Positions 17,828 to 27,561 of a DNA stretch of 64,000 bases are shown one piece after another. The notes under the pieces were generated by a model. It was not told the origin of the DNA and searched no databases. It worked only from the letters and a program-made list of their open reading frames with translations. The stretch comes from Deltaproteobacteria bacterium HGW-Deltaproteobacteria-18 (GTDB lineage Bacteria > Desulfobacterota > Desulfovibrionia > Desulfovibrionales > Desulfomicrobiaceae). How positions within the stretch are numbered: position 1 is the first letter of the stretch; every line of letters begins with the position of its first letter. The translations under genes were made by a program, and so were the position numbers. The stretch is from NCBI GenBank assembly GCA_002841885.1, contig PHBE01000003.1:62001-126000 (forward strand), written 5' to 3'.

Positions 17828-19032
17828 TCGCCTTTTCCTATGGCCTCTTCGGACCGAGTTCGTGTTTGCGCATCGAGGTCCAAAATGTCCTCCAGATCAT
17901 GCACGCAGGTCAAGGAATGATTGGCCAGCATCAGTTCGATGAGCCGTGCAATTCCCGGGAAAGAGATGCGCCCGTCCAGAAAAGCCTGAACCGCGATTTC
18001 GTTGGCGGCATTGAGCACCACGGGGTGGCTTGAACTGGCGGACAGCGCCTCGCGTGCCAGATTCAGGCAGGGAAAGCGCAGCGGGTCGGGGGACTCGAAA
18101 GTCAGAGTGCCGATCCGTGCCAGATCGAGGCGCTCAAGGCCGATCTGCAGCCGCCGCGGATAGCCGAGGCAGTAGCCGATGGGGATCTCCATGTCCGGCA
18201 TGCCCAGGTGGGCCAGCTGCGAGCCGTCTTCGTATTCGACCAGGGAGTGAACGATGGATTGGGGATGGACCACCACATCCACCTCGTCCAGAGACGCGCC
18301 GTACAGATGCACGGCCTCGATGATCTCAAGACCTTTGTTCATCATGGTCGCGGAGTCGATGGAAATTTTTGCGCCCATTGACCAGTTAGGATGCTTCAGG
18401 GCCTGGGCCGGGGTCACCGCCTGGATTTCCTGCAGGCTTTTCGTGCGAAACGGTCCGCCCGACGCGGTCAGGATCAGGCGGCAGGCCTGCCTGCCTTCGT
18501 GGCCTGCGAAGGCTTGGAAAAGGGCGTTGTGTTCGGAATCCACCGGAAGAATGACGGCCCCGCTGGCCTGGCAGACACGGCGAAAAAGGTCCCCGGCCAG
18601 GACGAGAGCCTCCTTGTTGGCCAGACAGAGCACCTTTCCGGCCTCGGCCGCGGCCAGGGCCGGTACCAGCCCGGCCGCGCCGACCTGGGCGGCCAGGATG
18701 AGGTCGGCCTCGGGGAGGGTGGCCATGGCGGTGTACCCTTCCTGTCCTACAAGGATGCGTGGGGAATAACCGCCGGGAAGCAGCGCGCGCAGCTCTTTGG
18801 CCTTGTCTTCGCTGAGGACGCCCAGATAAGCAGGGCGGAACGTTTCGGCCTGTCTGGCCAGCAGCTCCATGTTTCTGGCTCCGGCCAGAGCCACGACGTT
18901 AAGATCGTCCCTGTTCTTGGCCACGACCTTGAGCGCGCTCGTGCCGATGGACCCGGTGCTGCCCAGAATGGCGAGGTTGCGCTGGTCGGGGCGTTCGAAA
19001 ACCGGGGATGAGAGGCCTGAGATGTATTTCAT
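17821..19032 (-). CDS. dxr: 1-deoxy-D-xylulose 5-phosphate reductoisomerase
   Basis: Second enzyme of the MEP isoprenoid pathway; 403 residues. The NADPH-binding motif is LAILGSTGSIGTSAL. The substrate/metal region includes LANKEALVLAG, LPVDSEHNALFQ, and SGGPFR. NWSMGAKISIDSATMMNKGLE is nearly invariant in the family. It lies next to uppS and cdsA, linking isoprenoid precursor supply with undecaprenyl and phospholipid synthesis. Confidence 0.97.
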   Translation of the reverse strand: MKYISGLSSPVFERPDQRNLAILGSTGSIGTSALKVVAKNRDDLNVVALAGARNMELLARQAETFRPAYLGVLSEDKAKELRALLPGGYSPRILVGQEGYTAMATLPEADLILAAQVGAAGLVPALAAAEAGKVLCLANKEALVLAGDLFRRVCQASGAVILPVDSEHNALFQAFAGHEGRQACRLILTASGGPFRTKSLQEIQAVTPAQALKHPNWSMGAKISIDSATMMNKGLEIIEAVHLYGASLDEVDVVVHPQSIVHSLVEYEDGSQLAHLGMPDMEIPIGYCLGYPRRLQIGLERLDLARIGTLTFESPDPLRFPCLNLAREALSASSSHPVVLNAANEIAVQAFLDGRISFPGIARLIELMLANHSLTCVHDLEDILDLDAQTRTRSEEAIGKGEW

Positions 19033-19041
19033 GGTTTTGTC

Positions 19042-19836
19042 TCAGGCGAAAAAGGAAAACAGGGCGGTCAGCCCGCAGTACAGTGGGAGGGTGAAAAGCA
19101 GGCTGTCGATGCGATCCAGAATGCCGCCGTGACCGGGCAAGATTTTGCCGGAGTCTTTTATCCCGCGCCAGCGTTTCAGGGCGGACTCGAAAAAGTCGCC
19201 AATCTGCGCGGCAATGTTCAGAGCCGCACCGAGCAGGGCGAAACTCGTCCAGTGCGCGTTGCCGAAAGAGAAACCCATGGCGGTGCAGACCAGGACGCTC
19301 GCACAGAGTCCGCCAAGGCTGCCTGCCCAGGTCTTTTTCGGACTGACCGACGGCCAGATCTTGGGTCCGCCGATAAAGCTTCCCGCATAGTAGGCTCCGG
19401 TGTCGGCGGCGAAAGTGGTCAGCAGCACGAGCCCGATCTCGGGCGCCGAGATGGTCCTGAACAGACGCAGGATAAAGGGCAGGTACAGAAGTCCGAAGAG
19501 CAGCGTCTGGCTGTCCTGAAAGGCGTCGGGGGATTTGCCCCTGTCATGGGCGATCAGAAATGAGACGGCCACGCCCAGCATGGCCGAGCAGACCAGGGCA
19601 CCGCCGCTCCAGGCCAGAGGAGCCCAGACCATGCCCAGAGCGAAGAGCACTCCGATGGTCTTCCAGACAGGCTTCTCCCGTCCCGGCCAGAACATGGCGT
19701 AGAACTCCAGGAGGCCAAGACCGGCCACGGCGGAGATGCCGATGCTCAGAATTGGGTCGCCGCTGTAGATGGCCCATCCCAGCAAGGGCAGAAGCAGCAG
19801 GGAGGTCAGGACGCGCTTGAAATGCGGACTTTTCAT
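19042..19836 (-). CDS. cdsA: Phosphatidate cytidylyltransferase
   Basis: Multi-pass membrane enzyme of 264 residues that makes CDP-diacylglycerol from phosphatidate and CTP. The C-terminal signature SALKRWRGIKDSGKILPGHGG-type motif (S-x8-KD-x4-PGHGG-x-LDR-D) is present and ends DRIDSLLF. TFAADTGAYYAG and SPKKTWAG are also conserved. The ATG overlaps the uppS stop (ATGA). It is one gene of the standard pyrH-frr-uppS-cdsA-dxr-rseP order. Confidence 0.96.
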   Translation of the reverse strand: MKSPHFKRVLTSLLLLPLLGWAIYSGDPILSIGISAVAGLGLLEFYAMFWPGREKPVWKTIGVLFALGMVWAPLAWSGGALVCSAMLGVAVSFLIAHDRGKSPDAFQDSQTLLFGLLYLPFILRLFRTISAPEIGLVLLTTFAADTGAYYAGSFIGGPKIWPSVSPKKTWAGSLGGLCASVLVCTAMGFSFGNAHWTSFALLGAALNIAAQIGDFFESALKRWRGIKDSGKILPGHGGILDRIDSLLFTLPLYCGLTALFSFFA

Positions 19837-20534
19837 GCGGACTCCTCCCCAGTGGTCCCGAAACGCCGCTGGCGGGACGCGTAGTCATCCAGTGCGGCAT
19901 GCAGTTCGGGCACATGAAAGTCCGGCCAGGGCACGGCGGAGAAATAGAGCTCGCTGTAGGCGCTCTGGAAGAGCAGGTAATTGCTCAGCCGCAGTTCGCC
20001 GCTGGTGCGCAGAATCAGGTCCGGATCGGGCATGCCCGAGGTGTAGAGTTCGCTTGCGAACATTTCTTCTGTCAGCTCCTCGGGCTTGACCTGATTTTCA
20101 AGCAAGGCCTTGCAAGCCCGCAGGATTTCAAGCCGTCCCGAGTAGTTGAGGGCCAGATTCAGGTTCATGGCCGAGCAGGCGGCGGTTTTTTCCATGGCGT
20201 GGCGCAGCACCTGCCGGGTTGCCAGGGGCAGTTCATCCAGATCCCCGAGTACGTTCAGGCGGATGGACTGCTCCAGCAGAGACGGCAGTTCCTCGGTCAA
20301 AAAGTCCTTGAGCAGGCCAAAAAGGAAGCCGACTTCCTGCTTGGGCCTGGACCAGTTTTCCTTGGAGAAGGTGTAGAGCGTCAGGTAGGGAATGCCGAGT
20401 TTTCGGCATTCCTTGACGATTTCGCGGGCGGTTTCGGTGCCGGCTTTGTGGCCGGCACTGCGGTCAAGCCCCTTGGCGCGGGCCCAGCGGCCGTTGCCGT
20501 CCATGATAATGGCGAGATGATTGAGCGGTGGCAT
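19833..20534 (-). CDS. uppS: Isoprenyl transferase (undecaprenyl diphosphate synthase)
   Basis: Cis-prenyltransferase of 233 residues that makes the C55 lipid carrier for peptidoglycan and surface polysaccharide. Conserved elements: HLAIIMDGNGRWA with the catalytic Asp, GHKAGTETAREIV, YTFSKENWSRP, and the C-terminal PDLILRTSGELRLSNYLLFQSAYSE (given in part; R/S-E ligands present). It overlaps cdsA by 4 bp and follows frr by 9 bp. Confidence 0.96.
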   Translation of the reverse strand: MPPLNHLAIIMDGNGRWARAKGLDRSAGHKAGTETAREIVKECRKLGIPYLTLYTFSKENWSRPKQEVGFLFGLLKDFLTEELPSLLEQSIRLNVLGDLDELPLATRQVLRHAMEKTAACSAMNLNLALNYSGRLEILRACKALLENQVKPEELTEEMFASELYTSGMPDPDLILRTSGELRLSNYLLFQSAYSELYFSAVPWPDFHVPELHAALDDYASRQRRFGTTGEESA

Positions 20535-20543
20535 GGACTGGAT

Positions 20544-21098
20544 CTAGATCTCCATGATTTCCTTTTCTTTCTCGGTAAAGGCCGCATCAGCCTTTTTCAC
20601 GAAGTTGTCCGTGGTCTTCTGGACCTCATCCTGGGCCTTGTGCAGATCGTCTTCGCTGATTTCCTTGGCGGTGTGCATCTTTTTGAGAGCGTCGTTGACG
20701 TCCCGGCGCACGTTGCGGATGGCGACCTTGGCATCTTCGGTGTATTTTTTGGCCATCTTGACCAGGTCCTTGCGGCGTTCTTCGGTCAGGACCGGGATGT
20801 TGATGCGAATGGCCCGACCGTCGTTGATGGGAGTGAGTCCCAAGTCCGACTTCATGATGGCCTTCTCGATGCTGTTGAAGGCGCTACGATCCCAGGGAGA
20901 GATGGAGATGGTGCGGCTGTCCGGGATGGATACGGAGGCGACCTGATTGAGCGGGGTCGGGGTGCCGTAGTAATCGACCCGGATGCTGTCCACCAGGGCT
21001 GTGGAAGCCCGCCCGGTGCGCAGCTTGGAGAAATCCTTTTCCAGACTGTCGATGCTTTTCTGCATCCTGTTTGTGCAATCCTGTGTGTGCTTTTCCAT
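20544..21098 (-). CDS. frr: Ribosome recycling factor
   Basis: 184 residues; with EF-G it splits post-termination ribosomes. The start at 21098 ([12 protein letters not shown]) has AAGGAG six bases upstream; a TTG six codons before lies upstream of the SD and was not used. Conserved [29 protein letters not shown] is seen in part, as well as [14 protein letters not shown]-like sequence. It follows pyrH by 1 bp (pyrH TGA then ATG). Confidence 0.97.
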   Translation of the reverse strand: MEKHTQDCTNRMQKSIDSLEKDFSKLRTGRASTALVDSIRVDYYGTPTPLNQVASVSIPDSRTISISPWDRSAFNSIEKAIMKSDLGLTPINDGRAIRINIPVLTEERRKDLVKMAKKYTEDAKVAIRNVRRDVNDALKKMHTAKEISEDDLHKAQDEVQKTTDNFVKKADAAFTEKEKEIMEI

Positions 21099-21099
21099 G

Positions 21100-21819
21100 T
21101 CATTCTCCTTGAACAATTGTTCCGACTTCTTCGCCCCTGACTACCCGCTGGATATTGCCGGGCACAAAGAGGTTGAAGACCCCGATGGGGAGTTTGTTGT
21201 CCATGCAAAGGGATATGGCTGCGGAATCCATGACCTTGAGACGGCGCTGCAGCACGTCGAGATAGGTCAGCTTGTTGAACATGACCGCGTCGGGGTGCTT
21301 TTCAGGGTCCTTGTCGTAGACCCCGTTGACCCTGGTGGCCTTCAAGATGGCCTCACATTTGAGTTCCATGGCCCTGAGCGCTGCCGCAGTGTCCGTGGTG
21401 AAATAGGGGATGCCCGTTCCGGCGGCGCATATGACCACGCGGCCTTTCTCGAGATGACGGATGGCGCGGCGCCGGATGTAGGGTTCGGCCACTTCCTTCA
21501 TGTCGATGGCGGTCATGACGCGGGTCGTGATGCCGAGTTTCTCGAGGGCGTCCTGAACGGCCAGGGCATTCATGACCGTGGCCAGCATGCCCATATAGTC
21601 GGCCGAAGCACGGTCCATGCCCTTGGATGAGACGGAAATCCCACGAAAAATGTTGCCACCACCGATGACCATGCTGAGCTGCACTCCCATGGAAGCCGCC
21701 TCGGCAAGTTCACGGCAGATGGACTGGATGGTCTGAGGTTCGATGCCGAAGCCCTGCTCTCCGGCCAGGGCCTCTCCGCTCAGCTTGAGCATTACTCTGC
21801 CGTATCGGAGTTTCTCCAT
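21100..21819 (-). CDS. pyrH: Uridylate kinase
   Basis: Bacterial UMP kinase of the amino-acid kinase fold; 239 residues. Phosphorylates UMP to UDP. Motifs: [45 protein letters not shown] and [16 protein letters not shown]. It is the first gene of the pyrH-frr-uppS-cdsA-dxr-rseP-tsaB run, downstream of a promoter at 21892-21920 and a 5' stem-loop. A terminator separates it from tsf. Confidence 0.97.
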   Translation of the reverse strand: MEKLRYGRVMLKLSGEALAGEQGFGIEPQTIQSICRELAEAASMGVQLSMVIGGGNIFRGISVSSKGMDRASADYMGMLATVMNALAVQDALEKLGITTRVMTAIDMKEVAEPYIRRRAIRHLEKGRVVICAAGTGIPYFTTDTAAALRAMELKCEAILKATRVNGVYDKDPEKHPDAVMFNKLTYLDVLQRRLKVMDSAAISLCMDNKLPIGVFNLFVPGNIQRVVRGEEVGTIVQGE

Positions 21820-21853
21820 TGTGTAGGTACCTCTTGGGTAAGCGGTGAACGAA

Positions 21854-21881
21854 AAGGAGGCCGGGATGCCCTGGCCTCCTT
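21854..21881 (-). promoter_or_regulatory. Stem-loop at the 5' end of the pyrH mRNA
   Basis: Nine-bp stem AAGGAGGCC/GGCCTCCTT with a 10-nt partly paired loop. It begins about four bases after the start expected from the promoter at 21892-21920. Only a short T-run follows, so a 5' mRNA-stabilising hairpin fits better than an intrinsic terminator, though attenuation is possible. Confidence 0.45.
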
Positions 21882-21891
21882 CTCGGATGAT

Positions 21892-21920
21892 CGTATATCC
21901 ATTTCGCGCACTCGCTGCAA
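21892..21920 (-). promoter_or_regulatory. Promoter of the pyrH operon
   Basis: TTGCAG at 21920-21915, a 17-bp spacer and TATACG at 21897-21892 on the minus strand. It is located between the tsf terminator and pyrH, giving a leader of about 65 nt. Confidence 0.6.
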
Positions 21921-21968
21921 CAGGAGGCGTGAAGCGGGACAGATGCGGGGTTTGATGATCTGAGGGCC

Positions 21969-21993
21969 AAAAAAAAGGGCCTTGCGGCCCTTT
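21969..21993 (-). terminator. Terminator of rpsB-tsf
   Basis: Stem AAAGGGCC/GGCCCTTT with a TTGC loop and an eight-base T-run on the minus strand, starting 3 bp after the tsf stop. Confidence 0.92.
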
Positions 21994-21995
21994 GC

Positions 21996-22799
21996 TTATG
22001 CGCCGATGGCGAACCGGAAGAACCGGACGATGTCGGCGTTTTTCCCGAGAAGATCCTTGATGGTCTTCTTGTCGTCTTTAATGAAGAGCTGTTCGCGCAG
22101 ACAGACTTCCTGATAGAACTTGCGGATGCGTCCCTCGACGATCTTTTCGGCGATCTGGGCCGGCTTGCCTTCTTCCTTGGCCTGGTTCAGGTAGATTTCC
22201 TTCTCCTGGGCCAGCGTCTCGGCCGGGATCTGATCCGGGCCTACGCAAAGGGGATTGGTGGCTGCGATCTGCATGGCTACGTCCTTGGCCAGCTCGGGAG
22301 TGACCTGGCCGGAAAGCTCGACCAGGACGCCAAGCTTCTTGGTGGAGTGGACATAGGTGCCGATGGCTCCGTCACCGGAGAAGGACACGTAAGCCAGGCG
22401 GCCGACCTGCATGTTCTCGCCGATCTTTCCGATCAGGCCGGTCAGGTCGGTGGCTTCGGCAGGCAGGGCTGCCACGTCGTCAGTCTTCTTTTCCAGGGCG
22501 AGGTTGGCCAGGCCTTCGGCCAGGGCAATGAATTCCTCGTTCTTGGACACGAAGTCGGTCTCGCACTTGAGTTCGCTCATGGCCGCGGATTTGCCGTCAG
22601 CGGACAGGACTACGGTCACCAGACCTTCGGAGGTTGCACGTCCGGCTTTCTTGGCGGCCTTGGACAGCCCCTTTTCGCGCAGCCAGGCAATGGCTTTTTC
22701 TTCATCGCCATCGCATTCGGCCAGTGCCTTTTTGCAATCCATCATGCCTACGCCGGTGCGTTCGCGCAGGTCCTTAACCATCGCTGCAGTGATACTCAT
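21996..22799 (-). CDS. tsf: Elongation factor Ts
   Basis: Guanine-nucleotide exchange factor for EF-Tu; 267 residues. The N-terminal UBA-like part has [19 protein letters not shown], and the core has [13 protein letters not shown]-type sequence ([19 protein letters not shown]). QMAAT-like ([13 protein letters not shown]) and the C-terminal [15 protein letters not shown] are conserved. It follows rpsB by 4 bp and ends at an intrinsic terminator. Confidence 0.97.
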   Translation of the reverse strand: MSITAAMVKDLRERTGVGMMDCKKALAECDGDEEKAIAWLREKGLSKAAKKAGRATSEGLVTVVLSADGKSAAMSELKCETDFVSKNEEFIALAEGLANLALEKKTDDVAALPAEATDLTGLIGKIGENMQVGRLAYVSFSGDGAIGTYVHSTKKLGVLVELSGQVTPELAKDVAMQIAATNPLCVGPDQIPAETLAQEKEIYLNQAKEEGKPAQIAEKIVEGRIRKFYQEVCLREQLFIKDDKKTIKDLLGKNADIVRFFRFAIGA

Positions 22800-22803
22800 C
22801 GTA

Positions 22804-23589
22804 TTATACCTCTTCGTCTGTATCTACGGATTCCGGCTCTGCGGAACCGGCCGGGAGTTCAACTTCGGGAACCTTGGTGGTCTTGGGCTCTTCCACGGTG
22901 TCCTTGGTGCTGGCGGCGCCTTCCATGCAGGCGTCGGCCATGGCGCCGGCAAAAAGCTTGATGGCGCGGATGGCGTCGTCGTTGCCGGGGATGATATAGT
23001 CAATCAGGTCGGGATCGCAGTTGGTGTCGACCACGGCCACGATCGGGATGCCGAGCTTGCGGCATTCCTTGACGGCGATCTCTTCGCGATGCGGATCGAT
23101 GATGAATGCGGCCGCAGGCGGTTCTTCCATGTCCTTGATGCCGCCCAGGGTCAGGTTCAGCTTGGTGACTTCGCGTTCCATGCGCACGACTTCCTTCTTC
23201 AGGAAGCGGCTCACGGAGCCGTCCTCGAACATGGTCTCGAGCTTCTTGAGGCGAGTGATGCTGGTGCGGATGGTCTGGTAGTTGGTCAGGGTGCCGCCCA
23301 GCCAGCGGTTGGTGACGTGGTACATGCCGCAGCGCTCTGCTTCGGTCTTGATCACGTCCTGCGCCTGGCGCTTGGTGCCGACAAAAATGATCTTTCCGCC
23401 GCGGGCTACGGTATCGGCGATGAAATCGTGGGCCTTGCGGTACAGCTTCACGGTCTGCTGCAGGTCGATGATGTGAATTCCCTTGCGCGCGCCGAAAATG
23501 AAGGGGCGCATCTTGGGGTTCCAGCGGCGGGTCTGGTGGCCGAAGTGAACTCCGGTCTCCAGCATCTGTTTCATACTTACATAAGCCAT
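22804..23589 (-). CDS. rpsB: 30S ribosomal protein S2
   Basis: 261 residues from the ATG at 23589, with AAGGAG six bases upstream. S2 signatures: [20 protein letters not shown] (20 residues), [20 protein letters not shown], and [19 protein letters not shown], with the usual Asp-rich tail. A perfect TATAAT (23720-23715, minus strand) overlaps the rnj stop and could be the -10 of an rpsB-tsf promoter, with no clear -35. The leader of about 120 nt contains a GCCCA/TGGGC inverted repeat. Confidence 0.97.
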   Translation of the reverse strand: MAYVSMKQMLETGVHFGHQTRRWNPKMRPFIFGARKGIHIIDLQQTVKLYRKAHDFIADTVARGGKIIFVGTKRQAQDVIKTEAERCGMYHVTNRWLGGTLTNYQTIRTSITRLKKLETMFEDGSVSRFLKKEVVRMEREVTKLNLTLGGIKDMEEPPAAAFIIDPHREEIAVKECRKLGIPIVAVVDTNCDPDLIDYIIPGNDDAIRAIKLFAGAMADACMEGAASTKDTVEEPKTTKVPEVELPAGSAEPESVDTDEEV

Positions 23590-23715
23590 GGTAATCTCCT
23601 TGGTTTTATTCCTCCGCCCACAGGAGCCCGAATGGGCCAAACCAAAAATGCGGACGTGTGGAGTGTTTGGGAACTGAAGTCGGTACGCGAGTGCTTTGTG
23701 CTTGGCAAGAAAAAA

Positions 23716-25368
23716 TTATACCCGGGCGATGAGGGGAATGACGATGGGGTCGCGTTCCAGGACCTTGCGAAAAAAGCGGCGCAGGGAAGACCTGATTTTC
23801 TCTTCCAGCTTGTAGGCTTCGCTACCGGGGTTGCCTTCCATGACATCTAATATGATGCACTTGGCGTCTTCGAGAATGTGGGAGAAATGCTGCTCGAATA
23901 TGAAGCCCTTGGACTGGATGCTGGGGCCGAAAACGATGGTCCCGAATTCGTCCTGCACCAGAAGCACGATGACAAGCCCTTCGCCGCCCAGGATCTGGCG
24001 TTCCTTGAGCACGCTCTGGCCCACGTCGCCCACGCCCTTGCCGTCGACGAGGATGGACTCGGCGAAGACCGCTTCCTCCAGGCGGATGCCCGAGGACGAA
24101 AGGGTCACGGGATGGCCGTTCTCGAGGATCAGCGCCCGTTCGGGCGCGATGCCCCGCGAAACGGCCAGTTCGGCGTGCTTGAAGAGGTGGCGGTATTCGC
24201 CGTGCACCGGAACGAAGAATTTGGGTCGGACCGTGTCGAGCATGATCTTGAGCTCTTCCTGGTGGGCGTGGCCGGAGGCGTGGATGGCCTGCACCTTTTC
24301 GTAGAGGACGCTCGCTCCGTGCCGGTAGAGGTCGTTGATGACCCGGGTGATGGCCCTGGTGTTGCCCGGGATGAAGCGCGAGGACATGACTACGGTGTCG
24401 CCCTTGTGGATGTTGATCTGCCGGTGTTCGCTCCGGGCCACACGGCTCAGGGCCGAAAGGGGTTCGCCCTGGGAGCCGGTCAGCAGGATGACGATCCGGC
24501 TGTCGTCGAGATATGCCAGCTCTTCCATGTCGCAGGAGTTTTCGCGGTTGAAGCGCAGGTGTCCGAGGTCCTTGGCGACCTCGATGTTGGTGACCAGACT
24601 GCGCCCCGTGAAGGCCACCTTGCGGCCGTGTTTGGCGGCGAGATCGAAAATTTCCTGCATGCGTTGGATGTGCGTGGCGAACAGGGTCACCAGGATGCGG
24701 CCCTTGGCCTCGGCAAAGACCTCGTCAAGGGAGTCCTGGATTTCCTGTTCGGTGAGTGAAAAACCTTCCCTTTCCACATTGGTCGAGTCGGAAAGCAGGA
24801 GCAGTACGCCGTCGTGCGAGAATTTTTGGAAGGCTTCGAGGTCCGTGGCGTGCGCACCCTGGGGATTGCGGTCGATCTTGAAATCCCCGGTGTGCACAAT
24901 GCGCCCGGCCGGAGTCTCGATGCCAAGGCCGAAGCCCTCGATGATGCTGTGGCAGACCGGCATGAAGGTCACGGCGAATTCGCCCAGGTCGACCCGTTCC
25001 CGCGCGTGCACCGGGTGCAGCTTTACATGGGATTCGAGATTGCGCTCCTGCAGGCGTTTCATGGCCAGACGCAGGGTGAACTCCGAGCCGTAGAGGGGAA
25101 CATCCTGCAGGTAGGGGACAAGCCAGGCCAGCGCACCGATGTGGTCTTCGTGTCCATGGGTCAGAATGATGCCCTTCAACTTGTGCTTGCGGCTGACGAT
25201 GAAGTCCATGCGGGGGATGACCACATCGACCCCATAGAGAATGACATCCGGAAACATGAGCCCGCAGTCCACGAGGATCATGCTCTGCTCGGTCTCCAGG
25301 GCCATGCAGTTCATGCCTATTTCTCCCAGCCCGCCAAGCGGGGTCAGGGTAACGTGCGATTCGGGCAT
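23716..25368 (-). CDS. rnj: Ribonuclease J
   Basis: Metallo-beta-lactamase/beta-CASP ribonuclease of 550 residues with endo- and 5'-3' exonuclease activity on mRNA and rRNA. The zinc motif LTHGHEDHIGAL (HxHxDH) is intact, preceded by GGLGEIGMNC. The beta-CASP part has SGHAHQEELK and FVPVHGEYRH. I used the ATG at 25368 (MPESHVTL); the frame continues upstream without conservation. It lies between an EF-G-like gene, behind a terminator, and rpsB. Confidence 0.93.
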   Translation of the reverse strand: MPESHVTLTPLGGLGEIGMNCMALETEQSMILVDCGLMFPDVILYGVDVVIPRMDFIVSRKHKLKGIILTHGHEDHIGALAWLVPYLQDVPLYGSEFTLRLAMKRLQERNLESHVKLHPVHARERVDLGEFAVTFMPVCHSIIEGFGLGIETPAGRIVHTGDFKIDRNPQGAHATDLEAFQKFSHDGVLLLLSDSTNVEREGFSLTEQEIQDSLDEVFAEAKGRILVTLFATHIQRMQEIFDLAAKHGRKVAFTGRSLVTNIEVAKDLGHLRFNRENSCDMEELAYLDDSRIVILLTGSQGEPLSALSRVARSEHRQINIHKGDTVVMSSRFIPGNTRAITRVINDLYRHGASVLYEKVQAIHASGHAHQEELKIMLDTVRPKFFVPVHGEYRHLFKHAELAVSRGIAPERALILENGHPVTLSSSGIRLEEAVFAESILVDGKGVGDVGQSVLKERQILGGEGLVIVLLVQDEFGTIVFGPSIQSKGFIFEQHFSHILEDAKCIILDVMEGNPGSEAYKLEEKIRSSLRRFFRKVLERDPIVIPLIARV

Positions 25369-25452
25369 TAAGGGGCTCCGGTTTGTTGAGGTGTGATTTG
25401 ATGCTTGCGCATCCTTACGGAAACTAAGGGAAGTGAAGCCCAAGGACAAGAC

Positions 25453-25485
25453 CAAAAAAAAGGCCGCGTTGGAGCGGCCTTTTTC
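25453..25485 (-). terminator. Bidirectional terminator downstream of the EF-G-like gene
   Basis: Stem GGCCGC/GCGGCC with a 6-nt loop, extended by A/T pairs, with an A-run on one side and a T-run on the other. It lies 16 bp after the EF-G-like stop and before rnj. Confidence 0.9.
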
Positions 25486-25500
25486 GTGCGGAAGACGGGT

Positions 25501-27561
25501 TCAATCTTCTTCTTTCTTGCTGTCGGCGATGACCTGCTCGGCCACGTTGGGCGGGCATTCCTCGTAATGGGCGAACTCCATGGTGAAGGTGCCCTGGCCT
25601 CCGGTCATGGAGCGCAGGTCCGGGGCGTATTTCATCATTTCGGCCATGGGCACGTGAGCCTTAACTTCGGTCACCCCGCCGATGGAGTCGGAGCCCAGGA
25701 CCCGTCCGCGCCGGCTGGAGAGGTCGCCGATGACGTCGCCCATGAACTCGTCGGGAATGAACACGGCCGCGAGCATGATGGGTTCGAGCAGTATCGGGTT
25801 GCACATCTCGACGGCTTTCTTGAAGGCCAGGGAGCCCGCGATCTTGAACGCCATTTCAGAAGAGTCGACGTTGTGGTAGGAGCCGTCGTAAACGGCCACC
25901 TTGAAATCGACCATGGGATAGCCGGCCAGGAATCCGCGTGCAGCCGCTTCCTGGACGCCTTTGTCCACCGCCGGAATGTAGTTGCGCGGAATGGAACCGC
26001 CGACGATCTCGTCAAGGAACTCGTAGCCCGCACTGCGGGCGTTGGGCTCCATGCGGATCCAGCAGTCGCCGAACTGGCCGCGTCCGCCGGACTGTTTCTT
26101 GTGCCGGCCCTGGACCTGGGCCTTGCCCTTGATGGTCTCGCGGTAGGGGATCTTGGGGGTTTTGAGGAGAATGTTGGTCTTGTAGCGGCGCCTGACCTTT
26201 TCCACAGCCAGCTCGATGTGCAGCTGTCCCATGCCGGTGAGCAGCATGTCGCCTGTCTCGTCGTTCCGCACCAGGTGCAGGTTGATGTCCTCGTCCAGAA
26301 GCTTCTGCACCGCCGCGAAGACCTTGTCTTCCTCGCCTTTTTCCTCGGCGGCCAGGGCATAGGAAATGATGGATGGGCTCAAGGCCGGCTTGGGCAGGAT
26401 GAACGGGGCCTTCTCTGCGCACAGGGTGTCGCCGGTGGCCGTGTTCTTGAGTTTGGCCACGGCCACGATGGCTCCGGGTCCGACCTCGTGCTTGCAGGGG
26501 GTCTGTTTTTTGCCTTCCAGAAACAGGATTTGGCCGATCTTTTCCTTTTCGTCCTTGGTTGCGTTGAGGACGCTGGCGTCGGGGGAGAGCACGCCGGAGA
26601 GCACGCGCAGCACGGACAGCTGCCCGGCGAAGGGGTCGGCAATGGTCTTGAAGACAAAAGCGGCAAACGGTGCGTCAGGGCTCGACGGGCGTTCGTTGCC
26701 GTCGGCGTCGAGCCAGGGCTCGTGTTCCAGTGGCGAAGTCATGAGGTTCTGCATGGTCTCAAGGAGCGTGACCGCACCCTTGTTCTGCAAGGCGGCGCCC
26801 GCGCAGACCGGGACCAGCATGCGTGCGGCGATGCCTGCGCGCAGACCGGCGATCATTTCCTCGTCCGTCAGCGAGCCTTCCTCGAGGTATTTTTCCATCA
26901 ACTCTTCGCTGCTTTCGGCGATGTTTTCTACAGCGATTTCACGCGTCATGGTGACTTCGTCGGCCAGGTCTTCAGGCATGTCGATGGGCGTCAGGGCGCC
27001 ATTCTCATCGAAGGCGTAGGCCTTTTCGGCCAGGATATCGACCAGGCCCCGGAAGTCGGCTTCGCTGCCGATGGGCAGATAGAGGAGGACGGGCTTGATG
27101 CCCAGGGTGTCGGACAGGGCCTGATAGGCCATTTGGAAATTTGCACGTTCACGGTCCATCTTGTTGATGAAGACCATGGCCGGGAGCGAGGCCTTGACTG
27201 CTTCGGACCAGATCTTCCTGGTCAGCGGCTTGACCCCGTCGATGGCGTCGATGATCAGGACCACGTTGTCCGCGCCCTGCAGAAGATAGGGAAGATCACC
27301 AATGAAGTTGTTGTCGCCGGGCGTGTCGATGAGAAAATTCAGGTTCTTCTTCCAGGGGAGCTGCGCAAAGCCGGGTTGAATGCTGCCCCTGCGTTTGGTT
27401 TCTTCGGGTTCGTAGTCGAGGACTGTCGAGCCCTCGTCGATCTTGCCCAGCCTGGTAATGGAACCGGCGGCGAACAGCAGCATTTCGGCCACTGAAGTCT
27501 TTCCGGTTCCTCCATGCCCTATCAGGGCGAAAGTCCTCTGTTTTTGAAGTTGATCCTGCAT
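25501..27561 (-). CDS. EF-G-like translational GTPase (paralogue family)
   Basis: Translational GTPase of 686 residues with EF-G domain order: G domain (1-275), domain II, III, IV and V. GTPase motifs are GHGGTGKTS (P-loop), DTPGDNNF (G3) and NKMD (G4). The switch I region has RRGSIQPG instead of the canonical RGITI, as in the EF-G-like/EF-G-II group. The second half has GMGQLHIELAVEKV and RGFLAGYPMVDFKVAVYDG. It is not beside rpsL/rpsG/tufA, so it is probably not the main EF-G. The role may be ribosome recycling or stress translation; that is inference. Confidence 0.88.
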   Translation of the reverse strand: MQDQLQKQRTFALIGHGGTGKTSVAEMLLFAAGSITRLGKIDEGSTVLDYEPEETKRRGSIQPGFAQLPWKKNLNFLIDTPGDNNFIGDLPYLLQGADNVVLIIDAIDGVKPLTRKIWSEAVKASLPAMVFINKMDRERANFQMAYQALSDTLGIKPVLLYLPIGSEADFRGLVDILAEKAYAFDENGALTPIDMPEDLADEVTMTREIAVENIAESSEELMEKYLEEGSLTDEEMIAGLRAGIAARMLVPVCAGAALQNKGAVTLLETMQNLMTSPLEHEPWLDADGNERPSSPDAPFAAFVFKTIADPFAGQLSVLRVLSGVLSPDASVLNATKDEKEKIGQILFLEGKKQTPCKHEVGPGAIVAVAKLKNTATGDTLCAEKAPFILPKPALSPSIISYALAAEEKGEEDKVFAAVQKLLDEDINLHLVRNDETGDMLLTGMGQLHIELAVEKVRRRYKTNILLKTPKIPYRETIKGKAQVQGRHKKQSGGRGQFGDCWIRMEPNARSAGYEFLDEIVGGSIPRNYIPAVDKGVQEAAARGFLAGYPMVDFKVAVYDGSYHNVDSSEMAFKIAGSLAFKKAVEMCNPILLEPIMLAAVFIPDEFMGDVIGDLSSRRGRVLGSDSIGGVTEVKAHVPMAEMMKYAPDLRSMTGGQGTFTMEFAHYEECPPNVAEQVIADSKKEED

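Noticed and set aside
25405-27495. 696-codon open frame opposite the EF-G-like gene
   Set aside because: Antisense shadow of a conserved GTPase.
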